Shown: positions 1 through 8,397 of the stretch, one piece after another
Layout of the letters: each line of letters opens with the position of its first letter
How positions within the stretch are numbered: the first letter of the stretch is position 1
Assembly: GCA_021205755.1 (NCBI GenBank)
Contig: JAJPWX010000009.1
Location: forward strand, 23,167-87,166
Reading direction: 5' to 3'
DNA length: 64,000 bases
Source of the DNA: Lachnospiraceae bacterium
GTDB taxonomy: Bacteria; Bacillota; Clostridia; Lachnospirales; Lachnospiraceae
Notes under the pieces: generated by a model
Databases searched by the model: none
What the model was told of the DNA's origin: nothing
Seen by the model: the letters and a program-made list of their open reading frames with translations, nothing else
Translations under genes and position numbers: made by a program

Positions 1-571
1 AACAATGCGTGATATTGGCAAGCAGCGCACGGGAAGCAGCTCCGTGGGTGGAAATCAGAATATTCCCCACTGAATGCTTCTTGTCAGGCGCATCATTGTC
101 ACAGGAATTTGCTTCTGTAAAGCCAAGAGCCTCACGGCGCAGCATCTCCAAGAATTCACCCGTTCTTTCCAGCAGCGCTTCAAAGCTCTCGCCGCCCTCC
201 GGAGGAATATACCGCTCCGGATCGTTGAAAAACCGAATATAGTTTTCTACATTGAGAACGCCGTTCTCATCTCGCACACGTTCTCCTTCCATCGCACCGA
301 AGCTGATTTCCTGAAGATGCAAGTCTGCATGAATGGGTGTCGCCATTCCGATCTGTCCATTGTTCTCGCTCACCAGTTCTGCGGTCTCACGGGCACGGAT
401 CAGCGGGCTGGAGTAGATCCGTTCGAAGCATATTCCCTGACGCGCGAGTGCTTCGCCTGTTTTTCTCGCCAGTTCCCGGCCACTCTCATTCAGTGGAATG
501 TCCGTCCGGCCCTGCAAACGATAAGAAGAATTCCACTCCGTCTGGCCATGTCGGATGATATACAGTCTCAT
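1..571 (-). CDS. Histidine phosphatase family protein (phosphoglycerate mutase-like), 3' end cut off
   Basis: The reading frame starts at the ATG at 571, with GAGGAG about 7 bases upstream, and runs off the left edge of the window with no stop. The N-terminus reads MRLYIIRHGQTEWN, the RHG phosphohistidine motif of the histidine phosphatase superfamily, followed by QGRTDIPLNESG and ERIYSSPLIRARETAEL, which are also typical. A late GNILISTHGAASRALLA segment carries the second conserved His. About 190 residues are visible, so little is missing. Family members range from cofactor-dependent phosphoglycerate mutases to alpha-ribazole and sugar phosphatases, and the substrate cannot be told from sequence. 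It lies about 105 bases downstream of pheT on the same strand, with a small hairpin between them. Confidence 0.88.
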   Translation of the reverse strand, partial: MRLYIIRHGQTEWNSSYRLQGRTDIPLNESGRELARKTGEALARQGICFERIYSSPLIRARETAELVSENNGQIGMATPIHADLHLQEISFGAMEGERVRDENGVLNVENYIRFFNDPERYIPPEGGESFEALLERTGEFLEMLRREALGFTEANSCDNDAPDKKHSVGNILISTHGAASRALLANITHC

Positions 572-675
572 CTTTTTCTCCTCATAAAAAGTTGCCGAAA
601 CCTTATTTTCACGGAAAGCCCTGCTCGCGCAAGGCTTTCTGTTTCATATCATAATTCAAGTGATAAGAAGGGTTA

Positions 676-3156
676 TCATGACCGAATCTCAATCCCCAGT
701 GATTCCAGCCCGTTCCAGATTTTCTTCATGGCAGCTGTGATATCGTTCTCGCCGAGCGTGCGGTTCTTCGCGCGGAAGGCCAGCGAGTAAGCCATGGATT
801 TATATCCCTTCGGAATCTGCTTGCCCTCATAGACATCGAACAGACTGCAGGATTCCAGAATCTTGCCGCCGCGCTGAAGGATCATTGCCTCAATCTGACC
901 GGCAAGTACTTTCTTCGGAACAAGCATGCTGATGTCTCTGGTCGCCGCCGGATAGCGCGCAATGCCGGTGTATTTATAATCGAAGCTGGCAAATGAAGTG
1001 ACCTCCTGCATATCAAGCACCGCCACAAAAACTCTTTCACCAATGCCGTAGGAATCGTTGGCCACGGTCGGATGAATCTGACCGAGATAGCCGAGTTTCT
1101 TCTTATTATATATAATGTCCGCCTGACGGCACGGATGCAGATACGGCCGGTCGGATGCCGGGTCGTAGGTCACTCTGCCATTGAGCCCTGCCTTTTCAAG
1201 GAACTCCTCTACCACGCCCTTCATGACGAAGAAATTGCCCTCGCCATCCTTCGTGGAAACGTCGCCCTCGCCATACATACCAAGCGTGAACTGCATCCGC
1301 TCATCCGGCAGTTCCGTCAACGGCAAAGCCTTCGGCAGGTAAATATTGCCCAGCTCATACAGACGCACGTTTCGGTTCCCATGATTGTAGTTGAATGCCA
1401 GGGAAGTCAGCATCCCATTTAAAGGCGTCGTCCGCATGATGCTGTAATCCTCCCCCAGAGGGTTGGTGATTTTAATTGCCTGGCGAAGCGGAGAATCCTC
1501 CGGCAGGAGCAGCTTGTCAAATACCTTCGGACTCTCGAAGGAATAGCTCATGCCCTGTGAGAAACCGCAGAATTCCGCAACCTCCTGTGCAACATCACGC
1601 ACACGCATCTCAAAGGAACGTTTTCCAGTCGTCGCCTCACCGCTCGGCAACGTCATCGGAATGTTGTCGTAGCCGTAGAAACGGGCTACTTCCTCCGCCA
1701 GATCGGCCGTGCGGAACAGATCCTGACGGAACGTCGGCGCAATCACCTCATTTGCTGCCGCGTCATACTCCAAGTCGATTTTCTTAAAATACGCAAGCAT
1801 CTGCTCTGCGGAAATATCTGTGCCAAGCAGAGCATTGATATTTTCCGGCTCAAACGGGATGCGCACCGGCTCTTTTACCACCGGATAAATATCTACCATG
1901 CCAGGAACCACATCTCCGGCATCCATCTCTTCCACCAGCTGGCACGCACGGTCAATCGCCGCTTTCGCGTTGTTCGGATCGAGGCCTTTCTCAAAAATCG
2001 AAGACGCGTCTGTGCGCAGACCGATTCGCTTCGAAGAGAGACGGATATTCGTGCCGTCAAAGCAGGCCGCCTCGAACATCATTGTTTTCACATCGTCCGT
2101 GATCATGGAATTCTCGCCGCCCATGATGCCGCCGATACCGACCGATTTCTCGCCATCGCAGATCATCACGACGTTCTCATCCATGGTGCGCTCCTGCCCA
2201 TCCAGTGTTGTAAATTTCTCATTCTTTGCCGCGCGGCGCACGATAATCTCATGACCGGCAATGGTATCATAATCATACGCATGCATCGGCTGGCCATACT
2301 CTTCCATGACATAGTTTGTAATATCGACAATATTATTGATCGGACGAATCCCGGCTGCCGCCAGACGGCGCTGCATCCACTTCGGTGAAGGCGCGATACG
2401 GATATTTTTCACAATACGCGCGGTATAACGGGAGCAAAGATCCGGATCCTGCACCGTCACCTTCACGTAATCCGACGCCTGCTTCCGGCTATCCGTCTCG
2501 TCATTTTCTTTTGCCGGACGGCTCGGAGTTTCAGTCACCACCGGCGGATGGAATTCCTTTCCAAACGTCGCCGCTGCCTCGCGCGCGATGCCGATCACGG
2601 AGAAGCAGTCTACACGGTTTGACGTAATCTCATATTCAAAGGTCACATCATCCAGGCCAAGCGCCTTGACCGCGTCAGAGCCAACCTCGGCATCCTCCGG
2701 GAAAATATAAATGCCATATTCCGGCGCTTCCGGATACAGATCTCTCGTAGAGCCAAGCTCCTCAATCGAGCACATCATACCATTCGATTCAATCCCGCGA
2801 AGCTTGCCCTTTTTGATCTCGATGCCGCCCTCGGTCATCTTTCCGTCATGATTGCCCGCCACGCGGCCGCCATCCAGAACGACCGGAATCTTATCACCCA
2901 CATGGACATTCGGCGCACCCGTCACAATCTGAACCGTCTTCTCGCCGACATTCACCTGGCAGACAATCAGCTTATCCGCGTCCGGATGCTGCTCAATCTG
3001 CTCAATCTGGCCAATCACGATCTTGTCCAGATCACGGTCCGCCGCCACATAGCCTTCTACCTTCGTCCCGGAAAGCGTCATCGCGTCCGTATACTCCTGC
3101 GCAGTCACGTCCAGATCCGGGACATATGCCTTTATCCACGATAATGTTGTATTCAT
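676..3156 (-). CDS. pheT: Phenylalanine--tRNA ligase beta subunit
   Basis: This is the beta subunit of the alpha2-beta2 synthetase that charges tRNA-Phe. It is 826 aa, normal for the bacterial form. In order it shows an EMAP/OB-type tRNA-binding domain (about 40-150), the B3/B4 editing region (about 210-390), B5 (about 410-480), the catalytic-like core, and a C-terminal FDX-ACB anticodon-binding domain starting near YTGIARYPAATRDISMLVP. I chose the ATG at 3156, which sits 9 bases after GGAG. An in-frame TTG at 3162 is too close to that site. It follows pheS on the same strand across a 251-base gap filled by a structured repeat, and should be expressed from the pheS T-box promoter. Confidence 0.97.
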   Translation of the reverse strand: MNTTLSWIKAYVPDLDVTAQEYTDAMTLSGTKVEGYVAADRDLDKIVIGQIEQIEQHPDADKLIVCQVNVGEKTVQIVTGAPNVHVGDKIPVVLDGGRVAGNHDGKMTEGGIEIKKGKLRGIESNGMMCSIEELGSTRDLYPEAPEYGIYIFPEDAEVGSDAVKALGLDDVTFEYEITSNRVDCFSVIGIAREAAATFGKEFHPPVVTETPSRPAKENDETDSRKQASDYVKVTVQDPDLCSRYTARIVKNIRIAPSPKWMQRRLAAAGIRPINNIVDITNYVMEEYGQPMHAYDYDTIAGHEIIVRRAAKNEKFTTLDGQERTMDENVVMICDGEKSVGIGGIMGGENSMITDDVKTMMFEAACFDGTNIRLSSKRIGLRTDASSIFEKGLDPNNAKAAIDRACQLVEEMDAGDVVPGMVDIYPVVKEPVRIPFEPENINALLGTDISAEQMLAYFKKIDLEYDAAANEVIAPTFRQDLFRTADLAEEVARFYGYDNIPMTLPSGEATTGKRSFEMRVRDVAQEVAEFCGFSQGMSYSFESPKVFDKLLLPEDSPLRQAIKITNPLGEDYSIMRTTPLNGMLTSLAFNYNHGNRNVRLYELGNIYLPKALPLTELPDERMQFTLGMYGEGDVSTKDGEGNFFVMKGVVEEFLEKAGLNGRVTYDPASDRPYLHPCRQADIIYNKKKLGYLGQIHPTVANDSYGIGERVFVAVLDMQEVTSFASFDYKYTGIARYPAATRDISMLVPKKVLAGQIEAMILQRGGKILESCSLFDVYEGKQIPKGYKSMAYSLAFRAKNRTLGENDITAAMKKIWNGLESLGIEIRS

Positions 3157-3173
3157 AATCAAAATCTCCTTCT

Positions 3174-3225
3174 ATAGCCCTTAGCGGATAAATCCGCACG
3201 GGCTTTGCTATCTTGTTGCTGCTGC
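3174..3225 (-). repeat. 52-bp direct repeat, copy next to the pheT ribosome binding site
   Basis: The 52 bases 3174-3225 are repeated without change at 3343-3394, an offset of 169 bases. The segment includes the palindromic core GCGGATAAATCCGC and ends in TTGTTGCTGCTGC. This is the left part of the repeat unit at 3237-3402, so the pheS-pheT gap holds about 1.3 units. Its end abuts the GAAGGAG site of pheT. Confidence 0.9.
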
Positions 3226-3236
3226 CATCCATTTTA

Positions 3237-3402
3237 TCCAGAGCAGCAGGCCGCAGACCGCCTGCTACGCAGGCTATATGCCGCCTTACGTCGTCCTATG
3301 TCTGTGGCTTGATGGGCGTCCCGCCCATCCCAACAAGATACCATAGCCCTTAGCGGATAAATCCGCACGGGCTTTGCTATCTTGTTGCTGCTGCTCTGGA
3401 CT
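3237..3402 (-). repeat. Intercistronic structured repeat (family R1), pheS-pheT copy
   Basis: This unit of about 165 bp is bounded by imperfect inverted ends (TCCAGAGCAGCAG on one side, CTGCTGCTCTGGA on the other). It contains several hairpins, including GATGGGCGGGACGCCCAT, GCGGATTTATCCGC and GCCTGCGTAGCAGGC on the transcribed strand. A homologous unit with the same order of blocks lies between purF and purB at 42131-42295. Both begin a few bases after the upstream stop codon. No ORF of note is inside. Confidence 0.85.
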
Positions 3403-3407
3403 GGTTT

Positions 3408-4427
3408 TCAAAACTGCTTTAAAAACCGCACATCGTTCTCGTACAGCAGGCGCATGTCATCTATCTCATATTTCAGCAGGGCAATACGCTCCAGGCCGAC
3501 GCCGAAGGCGAAGCCGGTGTAGACGTCCGGATCGATGCCGCACATTTCAAATACGTGCGGGTGTACCATGCCGCAGCCAAGAATCTCAATCCAGCCGCTG
3601 CCTTTGCAGAAACGGCAGCCTTTTCCGCCGCATTTGAAGCAGGAGACATCCATTTCTGCGCTCGGCTCTGTGAATGGGAAATGATGGGGACGGAATTTTG
3701 TCCGTGTTTCCTCACCGAACAGTTCTTTCGCGAACACCTCCAGCGTTCCCTTCAGATCTGCGAAGGTGATATTTTTATCCACTACCAGTCCCTCGATCTG
3801 ATGGAAGGACGGCGAATGGGTCGCGTCGACCTCATCGGAGCGGAATACACGCCCCGGAGAAATCATACGGATCGGCAGCTTTCCCTGCTCCATCACACGC
3901 GCCTGCACCGGGGAGGTCTGCGTGCGCAGTACAATGTCTTTATTAATATAGAAGGTATCCTGCTCATCCTTTGCCGGATGGTTGGCAGGAATGTTCAGTT
4001 TTTCGAAATTATAGAGGTCATATTCAATCTCCGGGCCTTCTATAACCTCATAGCCCATGCCGACGAAGATGCGCTCCACTTCTTCCCGCGCGATCGTATT
4101 CGGATGGCGATGACCGACCTGGCTGCGTTTTGCCGGAAGGGTCACGTCAATGGCTTCTCCTTTCAGCGACGCCTCCAGAGCGATCTGCTCCAGCTTTTTC
4201 TTCGACTCGTCCAGAGCCTCCTCAATCTGTGCGCGTGTCTCATTCACCAGCTTGCCAAATGCCGGACGTTCTTCCGGCGGCACATCCTTCATACTCTTAA
4301 GAAGCGCGGTCAACTCGCCTTTTTTGCCAAGGAAATTCACCCGCACGTCATTCAGGCGATCCAGCATATCCGCGTCCTTGATCTGTGCAAGCGCGTCCTC
4401 TTTGATGGACTGTAATCTGTCATTCAT
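3408..4427 (-). CDS. pheS: Phenylalanine--tRNA ligase alpha subunit
   Basis: This is the catalytic alpha subunit of phenylalanyl-tRNA synthetase, 339 aa, the usual length. The N-terminal coiled coil (about 1-90) is followed by the class II core with motif 2 (RVFRSDEVDATHSPSFHQIEG) and motif 3 (GFAFGVGLERIALLKY). A Cys-rich CFKCGGKGCRFCKGSG segment sits in the core, as in many Firmicutes PheS proteins. The ATG at 4427 has AAGGAAG 8 bases upstream. It is preceded by a T-box leader that reads uncharged tRNA-Phe and is co-directional with pheT. Confidence 0.97.
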   Translation of the reverse strand: MNDRLQSIKEDALAQIKDADMLDRLNDVRVNFLGKKGELTALLKSMKDVPPEERPAFGKLVNETRAQIEEALDESKKKLEQIALEASLKGEAIDVTLPAKRSQVGHRHPNTIAREEVERIFVGMGYEVIEGPEIEYDLYNFEKLNIPANHPAKDEQDTFYINKDIVLRTQTSPVQARVMEQGKLPIRMISPGRVFRSDEVDATHSPSFHQIEGLVVDKNITFADLKGTLEVFAKELFGEETRTKFRPHHFPFTEPSAEMDVSCFKCGGKGCRFCKGSGWIEILGCGMVHPHVFEMCGIDPDVYTGFAFGVGLERIALLKYEIDDMRLLYENDVRFLKQF

Positions 4428-4469
4428 AATATTCTTCCTTTCTACTGTAAGTTTGGACAGGATGGCGAT

Positions 4470-4503
4470 AAAAAAAGCTCCATCCCAAAATAGGGACGAA
4501 GCC
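4470..4503 (-). terminator. Terminator hairpin of the pheS T-box leader
   Basis: On the minus strand the hairpin GCTTCGTCCC-TATTTT-GGGATGGAGC is followed by seven T. It lies directly downstream of the T-box sequence, so it is the attenuator that is resolved when uncharged tRNA-Phe binds. Confidence 0.9.
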
Positions 4504-4612
4504 AATCTACTCCGTGGTACCACCCTGCTTCCCGCTTCTGTTTTTCATCCTTTTACAATACGGATTGCAAAAATTCTTTTTCCCTGCAAATCCTCACTGC
4601 AGCATCGAAATT

Positions 4613-4775
4613 CGTAACTGTTCAGAACAGCAGGCCGCAGACCGCCTGCTACGCAGGCAATATAGACGGAAAACAATAAAACGGACACTCGATATGCGTA
4701 ACGTGCACTAACGCCATTTCCTACTATGTTCGCAGCAGTTCAGAACAGCGGCCGTCTATAGCCTGCTGCCCGGAA
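4613..4775 (-). repeat. Two R1-family repeat fragments inside the T-box leader
   Basis: On the plus strand GTTCAGAACAGCAGGCCGC starts near 4620 and GTTCAGAACAGCGGCCGTC near 4742. The first is followed by the same GCCTGC/GCAGGC hairpin as the repeat at 3237-3402. The segments TATAGACGG (about 4661) and CCGTCTATA (about 4752) are complementary, so the whole stretch can fold into one long stem between stem I and the antiterminator. Confidence 0.75.
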
Positions 4776-4935
4776 TCGTTACCTCTGCTCAACTAAGAAA
4801 CAATTCAGAAACAGAACTCCGGTGTGAATTTCGCTCCCTGCCTGAACATAAGGATGTTTCCAGCCGATGACACCCTCTCTCTGGATGAAGTCAGGTCACT
4901 ACTTTGCACCATCTTCGTTTTTCTCACTGAAACCC

Positions 4936-4963
4936 ATTTTAACACAGGAAAACAGGTTGTCAA
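4936..4963 (-). promoter_or_regulatory. Promoter of the pheST T-box transcript
   Basis: On the minus strand TTGACA (4958-4963) is followed after 16 bases by TAAAAT (4936-4941). The -35 overlaps the stop codon region of the upstream rhamnosidase-like gene. Transcription would start near 4929, just before stem I. Confidence 0.8.
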
Positions 4964-6555
4964 GCAATTTTTCCCATAACATATTTTCTGAGAAAGTAAG
5001 CCGGCCCGCAGCTCCATGCATGGCAATAGCTGTTTACGATACTCCCTCCATAGGGAGATTCCGACGGATTTTCCGGATTATAGAGTTCCCAGAACGTGTC
5101 CGCGCCTTCCCTGGCCATTCCGCCCCAATATCTGCGAAGCACCTCAAATGCCTTTTCCGTTCTGTCCGCCTGAAGCAGTGCCTCGATATAATGATGGTAC
5201 ATATAGGGAGTCACCATCCGGTGTGCCTGCGGAATTCGCTCAACCGCGTCAAGCACAGAACCATCCGCCGCACCGCCAAGCACCATCCATACCTGACTCG
5301 CATAAGAAATCTGTCTGGATTCGCCGCTTACAAAAACGCCTGCCAGTTTGTCAAAGAAATATGTCTTTGCCGCCTCTGTCTTTCGTTGAAGATTCTTCTC
5401 CAGATCATCCGCCGATGGAAACGGACTTTCTCCTGTCTGGGTATGCAAATTAAGCATACGAGTCATATCCAGAAGCGCACGTGTACAATAAAGGTAAATG
5501 CCCTGTGCAGAAGCCTGCTTGTTCAGATGCAGGTCCCAATCCACAAAACACCATCCCAGCTGATCGGAATCACGGATAACATCGTTATCGTCAAAATTCT
5601 GCTGTGCCAGCTCCCATTGGCGCAGCGCTGTCGGATATAGTTCGCGTACAGTATCCCGATCGCCCGTCGCATTATAATAATCGCGGAGTGTCGCAATAAA
5701 AAACAGCGAATAATCAAACATCACTGTATCATCCGCTTCAATCTCCGGCTCCAGAAAAATACACGCGCTGACGCGTCCATCTGGCAGCGTAGAGCCGGCA
5801 AACAGATAAAGACAGGATTTCACCATGTCATTCTGGCGATATGTCTCATAATTAACCAGCGCCTGAAGGCGCAAATCTCCAATCCACAAACGGCGGTCTC
5901 GCTTTGGTCCGTCCTCAAACACCGTCTGCATACACTCATGCAGAGTCCGACAGGCAATCTGATCCAGCGCTTCATCCTCCGGCGAACCATGATATGGCTG
6001 TAGTTTCTCCCTCATCGCACTGGATACTGCCGTGCAGAATGCCTCCCTTACGGTCAGCCGAAACTTGCTGCTGATGTCCAGCACTTCAATCAGAACATAT
6101 CGAAACGCGTATCGTCTCGGCAGATTTAAAACAGTCGGCAAAACATCAATATGAAGCTCCTCCGACTGAATCCAGCCTTTGGAAATCCAGCCATGGTAGG
6201 CATTCACATCCTCCTTTAGCTCCTGTAATCGTTCCGCAAATCGTACCCGCAGCCACACCGGTGCGTCCGGATGACTGCCCGTATAACCAAGCTTCAGGGT
6301 CAGATAGCCGACCTGATGATCTCCAAAATCCAGCAAAAGGCTTTCTCCGGTTCCAAGCGGTTCTTCCGAATCCGTTCTTGAAAAAATCTCATTTTTTAAC
6401 AGTTCCTGTGGATTGCTCTGCGGAAATACCACTGTTTTCTGAAGCTTTGGAAACAGGGATTTCGCTTTCTGTAAAAAGTAATCGTTATTCTGTATGCTGC
6501 ACTTGTTATCCAAAATATACCTCATTTCCGCAGTCCATAGACGCCGCTCATACAC
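4960..6555 (-). CDS. Alpha-L-rhamnosidase-like glycoside hydrolase (GH78-type six-hairpin fold)
   Basis: This protein of about 531 aa resembles the catalytic (alpha/alpha)6 half of GH78 enzymes. It has a beta-rich N-terminal part (GESLLLDFGDHQVGYLTL), the block EDGPKRDRRLWIGDLRLQAL near the expected acid residues, and a C-terminal GADTFWELYNP and SYCHAWSCGPAYFL. It has no signal peptide, so it is probably cytoplasmic and acts on imported oligosaccharides. I chose the GTG at 6555 (AGGA 6 bases upstream). A GTG at 6612 would overlap the upstream gene by 32 bases and has a poor ribosome site. It is shorter than typical multi-domain GH78 enzymes. The substrate is inferred only from family likeness. 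Confidence 0.72.
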   Translation of the reverse strand: MYERRLWTAEMRYILDNKCSIQNNDYFLQKAKSLFPKLQKTVVFPQSNPQELLKNEIFSRTDSEEPLGTGESLLLDFGDHQVGYLTLKLGYTGSHPDAPVWLRVRFAERLQELKEDVNAYHGWISKGWIQSEELHIDVLPTVLNLPRRYAFRYVLIEVLDISSKFRLTVREAFCTAVSSAMREKLQPYHGSPEDEALDQIACRTLHECMQTVFEDGPKRDRRLWIGDLRLQALVNYETYRQNDMVKSCLYLFAGSTLPDGRVSACIFLEPEIEADDTVMFDYSLFFIATLRDYYNATGDRDTVRELYPTALRQWELAQQNFDDNDVIRDSDQLGWCFVDWDLHLNKQASAQGIYLYCTRALLDMTRMLNLHTQTGESPFPSADDLEKNLQRKTEAAKTYFFDKLAGVFVSGESRQISYASQVWMVLGGAADGSVLDAVERIPQAHRMVTPYMYHHYIEALLQADRTEKAFEVLRRYWGGMAREGADTFWELYNPENPSESPYGGSIVNSYCHAWSCGPAYFLRKYVMGKIA

Positions 6556-6580
6556 TTCTTTTCCTGTCCCAGTGATTCCT

Positions 6581-8359
6581 TCATTCTTTTTCCCGCAGAT
6601 ATTCTTTCCCACAGAAGGGATCCACAGGGCTTACGCCGGTGAACTTCGCCCGTCCCATAATCCGTTCCATGACTGCTTCACAAAATTCCTGCTTTCCGCT
6701 GTACGCATTGATATAGGTCTTCACCATCGGCGCATCGAACAGATGATACGGGTACGCAGTGCTAATCATCATCACAGGCACCTCCTGCGTGAGCCATGGA
6801 GCGTCATCGCCCAATCCAAACGCCACATTCCAGTTCAAACGGAGGGTCGTGTTATTCGACGCATTTTCCATATTACAAATATAGACATACAGGTCATAAC
6901 TCTCTTTCGCCTCTGTCACACTCCGATACATTTCATACATCAGAGCCGCTTTTTCCCGGGAAAGGGAATCTGTCATATAGTCCTGCACGGTAATGCTTAC
7001 CCTGCGGTCCCGCACAGTCACTTCAAAGCCTTCTTTTTCAAACAACTCTTTCCATCGCGTCACAAATGGATGCTCCGGATCCATATCACGCTGAATCACA
7101 TTCAAATATACTCTGTGAAATTTTTCTGGGGAAAGCGGAAGCAGATTCTGCGTATCCTTTACAAGAGTAACCGCATTTTGCGCGACCTCTTTTGCCCATG
7201 CCCGGTGTTCGGCACAGCCGACCACACACAATGCATCCTCGCCCGGAACAATTGTACCGTCACATTTCTTTTTGTGCAGTCCCAACGCTGCTTTCGTTGC
7301 CAGAATCCGCGTGACCGCCTCATCCAGCCTTGCCTCGCTTAATGCGCCATTTTTCAACCCGCTCATCAAAAATCCAAAGTCTTCCTCCAGATCCTTGTTA
7401 AACAAAATCATATCTGCACCCGCCGCAATCGCCGCCGGAATTGCTTTCTCTCGTGGCATCGCCGTTGTAAAACCGACCATCGGCGTCGAATCCGTACAGA
7501 TGAGGCCATTGAATCCAAGTTTTCCGCGAAGCAACCCTGTCAAAAGGACAGGATTCAGGCTGGCCGGAAGCAGCTTTTCTTCCCAGGTCGCGTCAGGCTT
7601 CAAAGCCTCCACGCAAGCAGGCTGGGCAATATGACCGGCCATGACAGTCTGCGCCCCTTTCGCGATCAGGGACAAATAAACCTTCCCATAGCTTTCCTCC
7701 CACGCTTCCACAGACAGAGAATTTACACTCGTGAGAATATGCTGATCCCGCTCATCCACGCCGTCCCCCGGAAAATGCTTTATGGCAACCGCTACTCCAT
7801 TCTCCTTTGCTCCGTCCATATAACGTGATGCATTCGCAATGACTCGCTCCGGATCACTGCCGAACGTCCGCACATTCGTGATCGGATTGTGGAATTCCAT
7901 GTCAATGTCAACAATCGGCGCAAAACTCCAGTTCAACCCAAGCGCAGCTCCTTCTTTGGCAGCCACGTATCCCATGCGGTATGCGTTTTCCGGATCACCC
8001 GTGGCAGCAACCGCCATCGGCTGTCCAAAAGAGGTTCCTTCAAAAGCCAGCCCATCACCCCCGGCTTCAGTGTTTGCCGCAAGTAACAGCGGAACCTTCG
8101 CAAGCCGCTGAATTGTCTCATGCGTCTTACGAATATTCGGCGCAGAATCCGCCCGGTACATCAAACCGCCAACACCAATCTCACACACCAGATGGCGCAG
8201 CACAGATTCTTCTCCCGTGAACCCTATTGGACAGAATACCTGTCCCGCCTTTTCTTCAAGTGTCATGGAGGAAAGCGTCTCTTCCACCCACATAATATCC
8301 GAATCGCTCAGAGAAAACGGTGCTTTTTTCAAATCTACCATATCCTGTGCCCTCTCCAT
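6581..8359 (-). CDS. Glycoside hydrolase family 3 (NagZ-like) enzyme
   Basis: This 592-aa protein is likely a cytoplasmic exo-glycosidase. LEEKAGQVFCPI near the start and KHFPGDGVDERDQH are hallmarks of GH3 enzymes of the beta-N-acetylhexosaminidase type, in which this loop supplies the His acid/base. The nucleophile Asp is in GLICTDSTPMVGF. A C-terminal alpha/beta domain of about 200 residues follows. The ATG at 8359 has AGGA close by, and an in-frame ATG at 8341 is an alternative. It sits between the sugar permease upstream and the GH78-like gene downstream with short gaps, so the three are likely one operon. The sugar is not known; beta-glucosidase or hexosaminidase activity are both possible. 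Confidence 0.82.
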   Translation of the reverse strand: MERAQDMVDLKKAPFSLSDSDIMWVEETLSSMTLEEKAGQVFCPIGFTGEESVLRHLVCEIGVGGLMYRADSAPNIRKTHETIQRLAKVPLLLAANTEAGGDGLAFEGTSFGQPMAVAATGDPENAYRMGYVAAKEGAALGLNWSFAPIVDIDMEFHNPITNVRTFGSDPERVIANASRYMDGAKENGVAVAIKHFPGDGVDERDQHILTSVNSLSVEAWEESYGKVYLSLIAKGAQTVMAGHIAQPACVEALKPDATWEEKLLPASLNPVLLTGLLRGKLGFNGLICTDSTPMVGFTTAMPREKAIPAAIAAGADMILFNKDLEEDFGFLMSGLKNGALSEARLDEAVTRILATKAALGLHKKKCDGTIVPGEDALCVVGCAEHRAWAKEVAQNAVTLVKDTQNLLPLSPEKFHRVYLNVIQRDMDPEHPFVTRWKELFEKEGFEVTVRDRRVSITVQDYMTDSLSREKAALMYEMYRSVTEAKESYDLYVYICNMENASNNTTLRLNWNVAFGLGDDAPWLTQEVPVMMISTAYPYHLFDAPMVKTYINAYSGKQEFCEAVMERIMGRAKFTGVSPVDPFCGKEYLREKE

Positions 8360-8397
8360 TTTCCTACACTTTCCTGCAATTTCCTCGTTTACTCTCT

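Larger units (their letters stand above)
4470..4930 (-). promoter_or_regulatory. T-box riboswitch leader of pheST, Phe specifier UUC
   Basis: The leader is read on the minus strand. The conserved T-box AGGGTGGTACCACGG is at 4512-4526. Stem I lies about 4800-4925, with AGTA on its 5' side, CAGAGAGAGGG and GGCTGGAAAC in the distal part, and GAAATTCACACC on its 3' side. The GAA and AGTA pair as the usual loop-E motif, and the next codon-sized element followed by a purine is TTC (4826-4828 on the plus strand as gaa), a Phe codon. This matches the gene downstream. The stretch from 4618 to about 4775, between stem I and the T-box, is occupied by repeat sequences, making the leader unusually long (about 460 nt). 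Confidence 0.9.

Noticed and set aside
74..790. Plus-strand frame of 238 codons at the left edge
   Set aside because: It is antisense to the histidine phosphatase and pheT and shows no family features.
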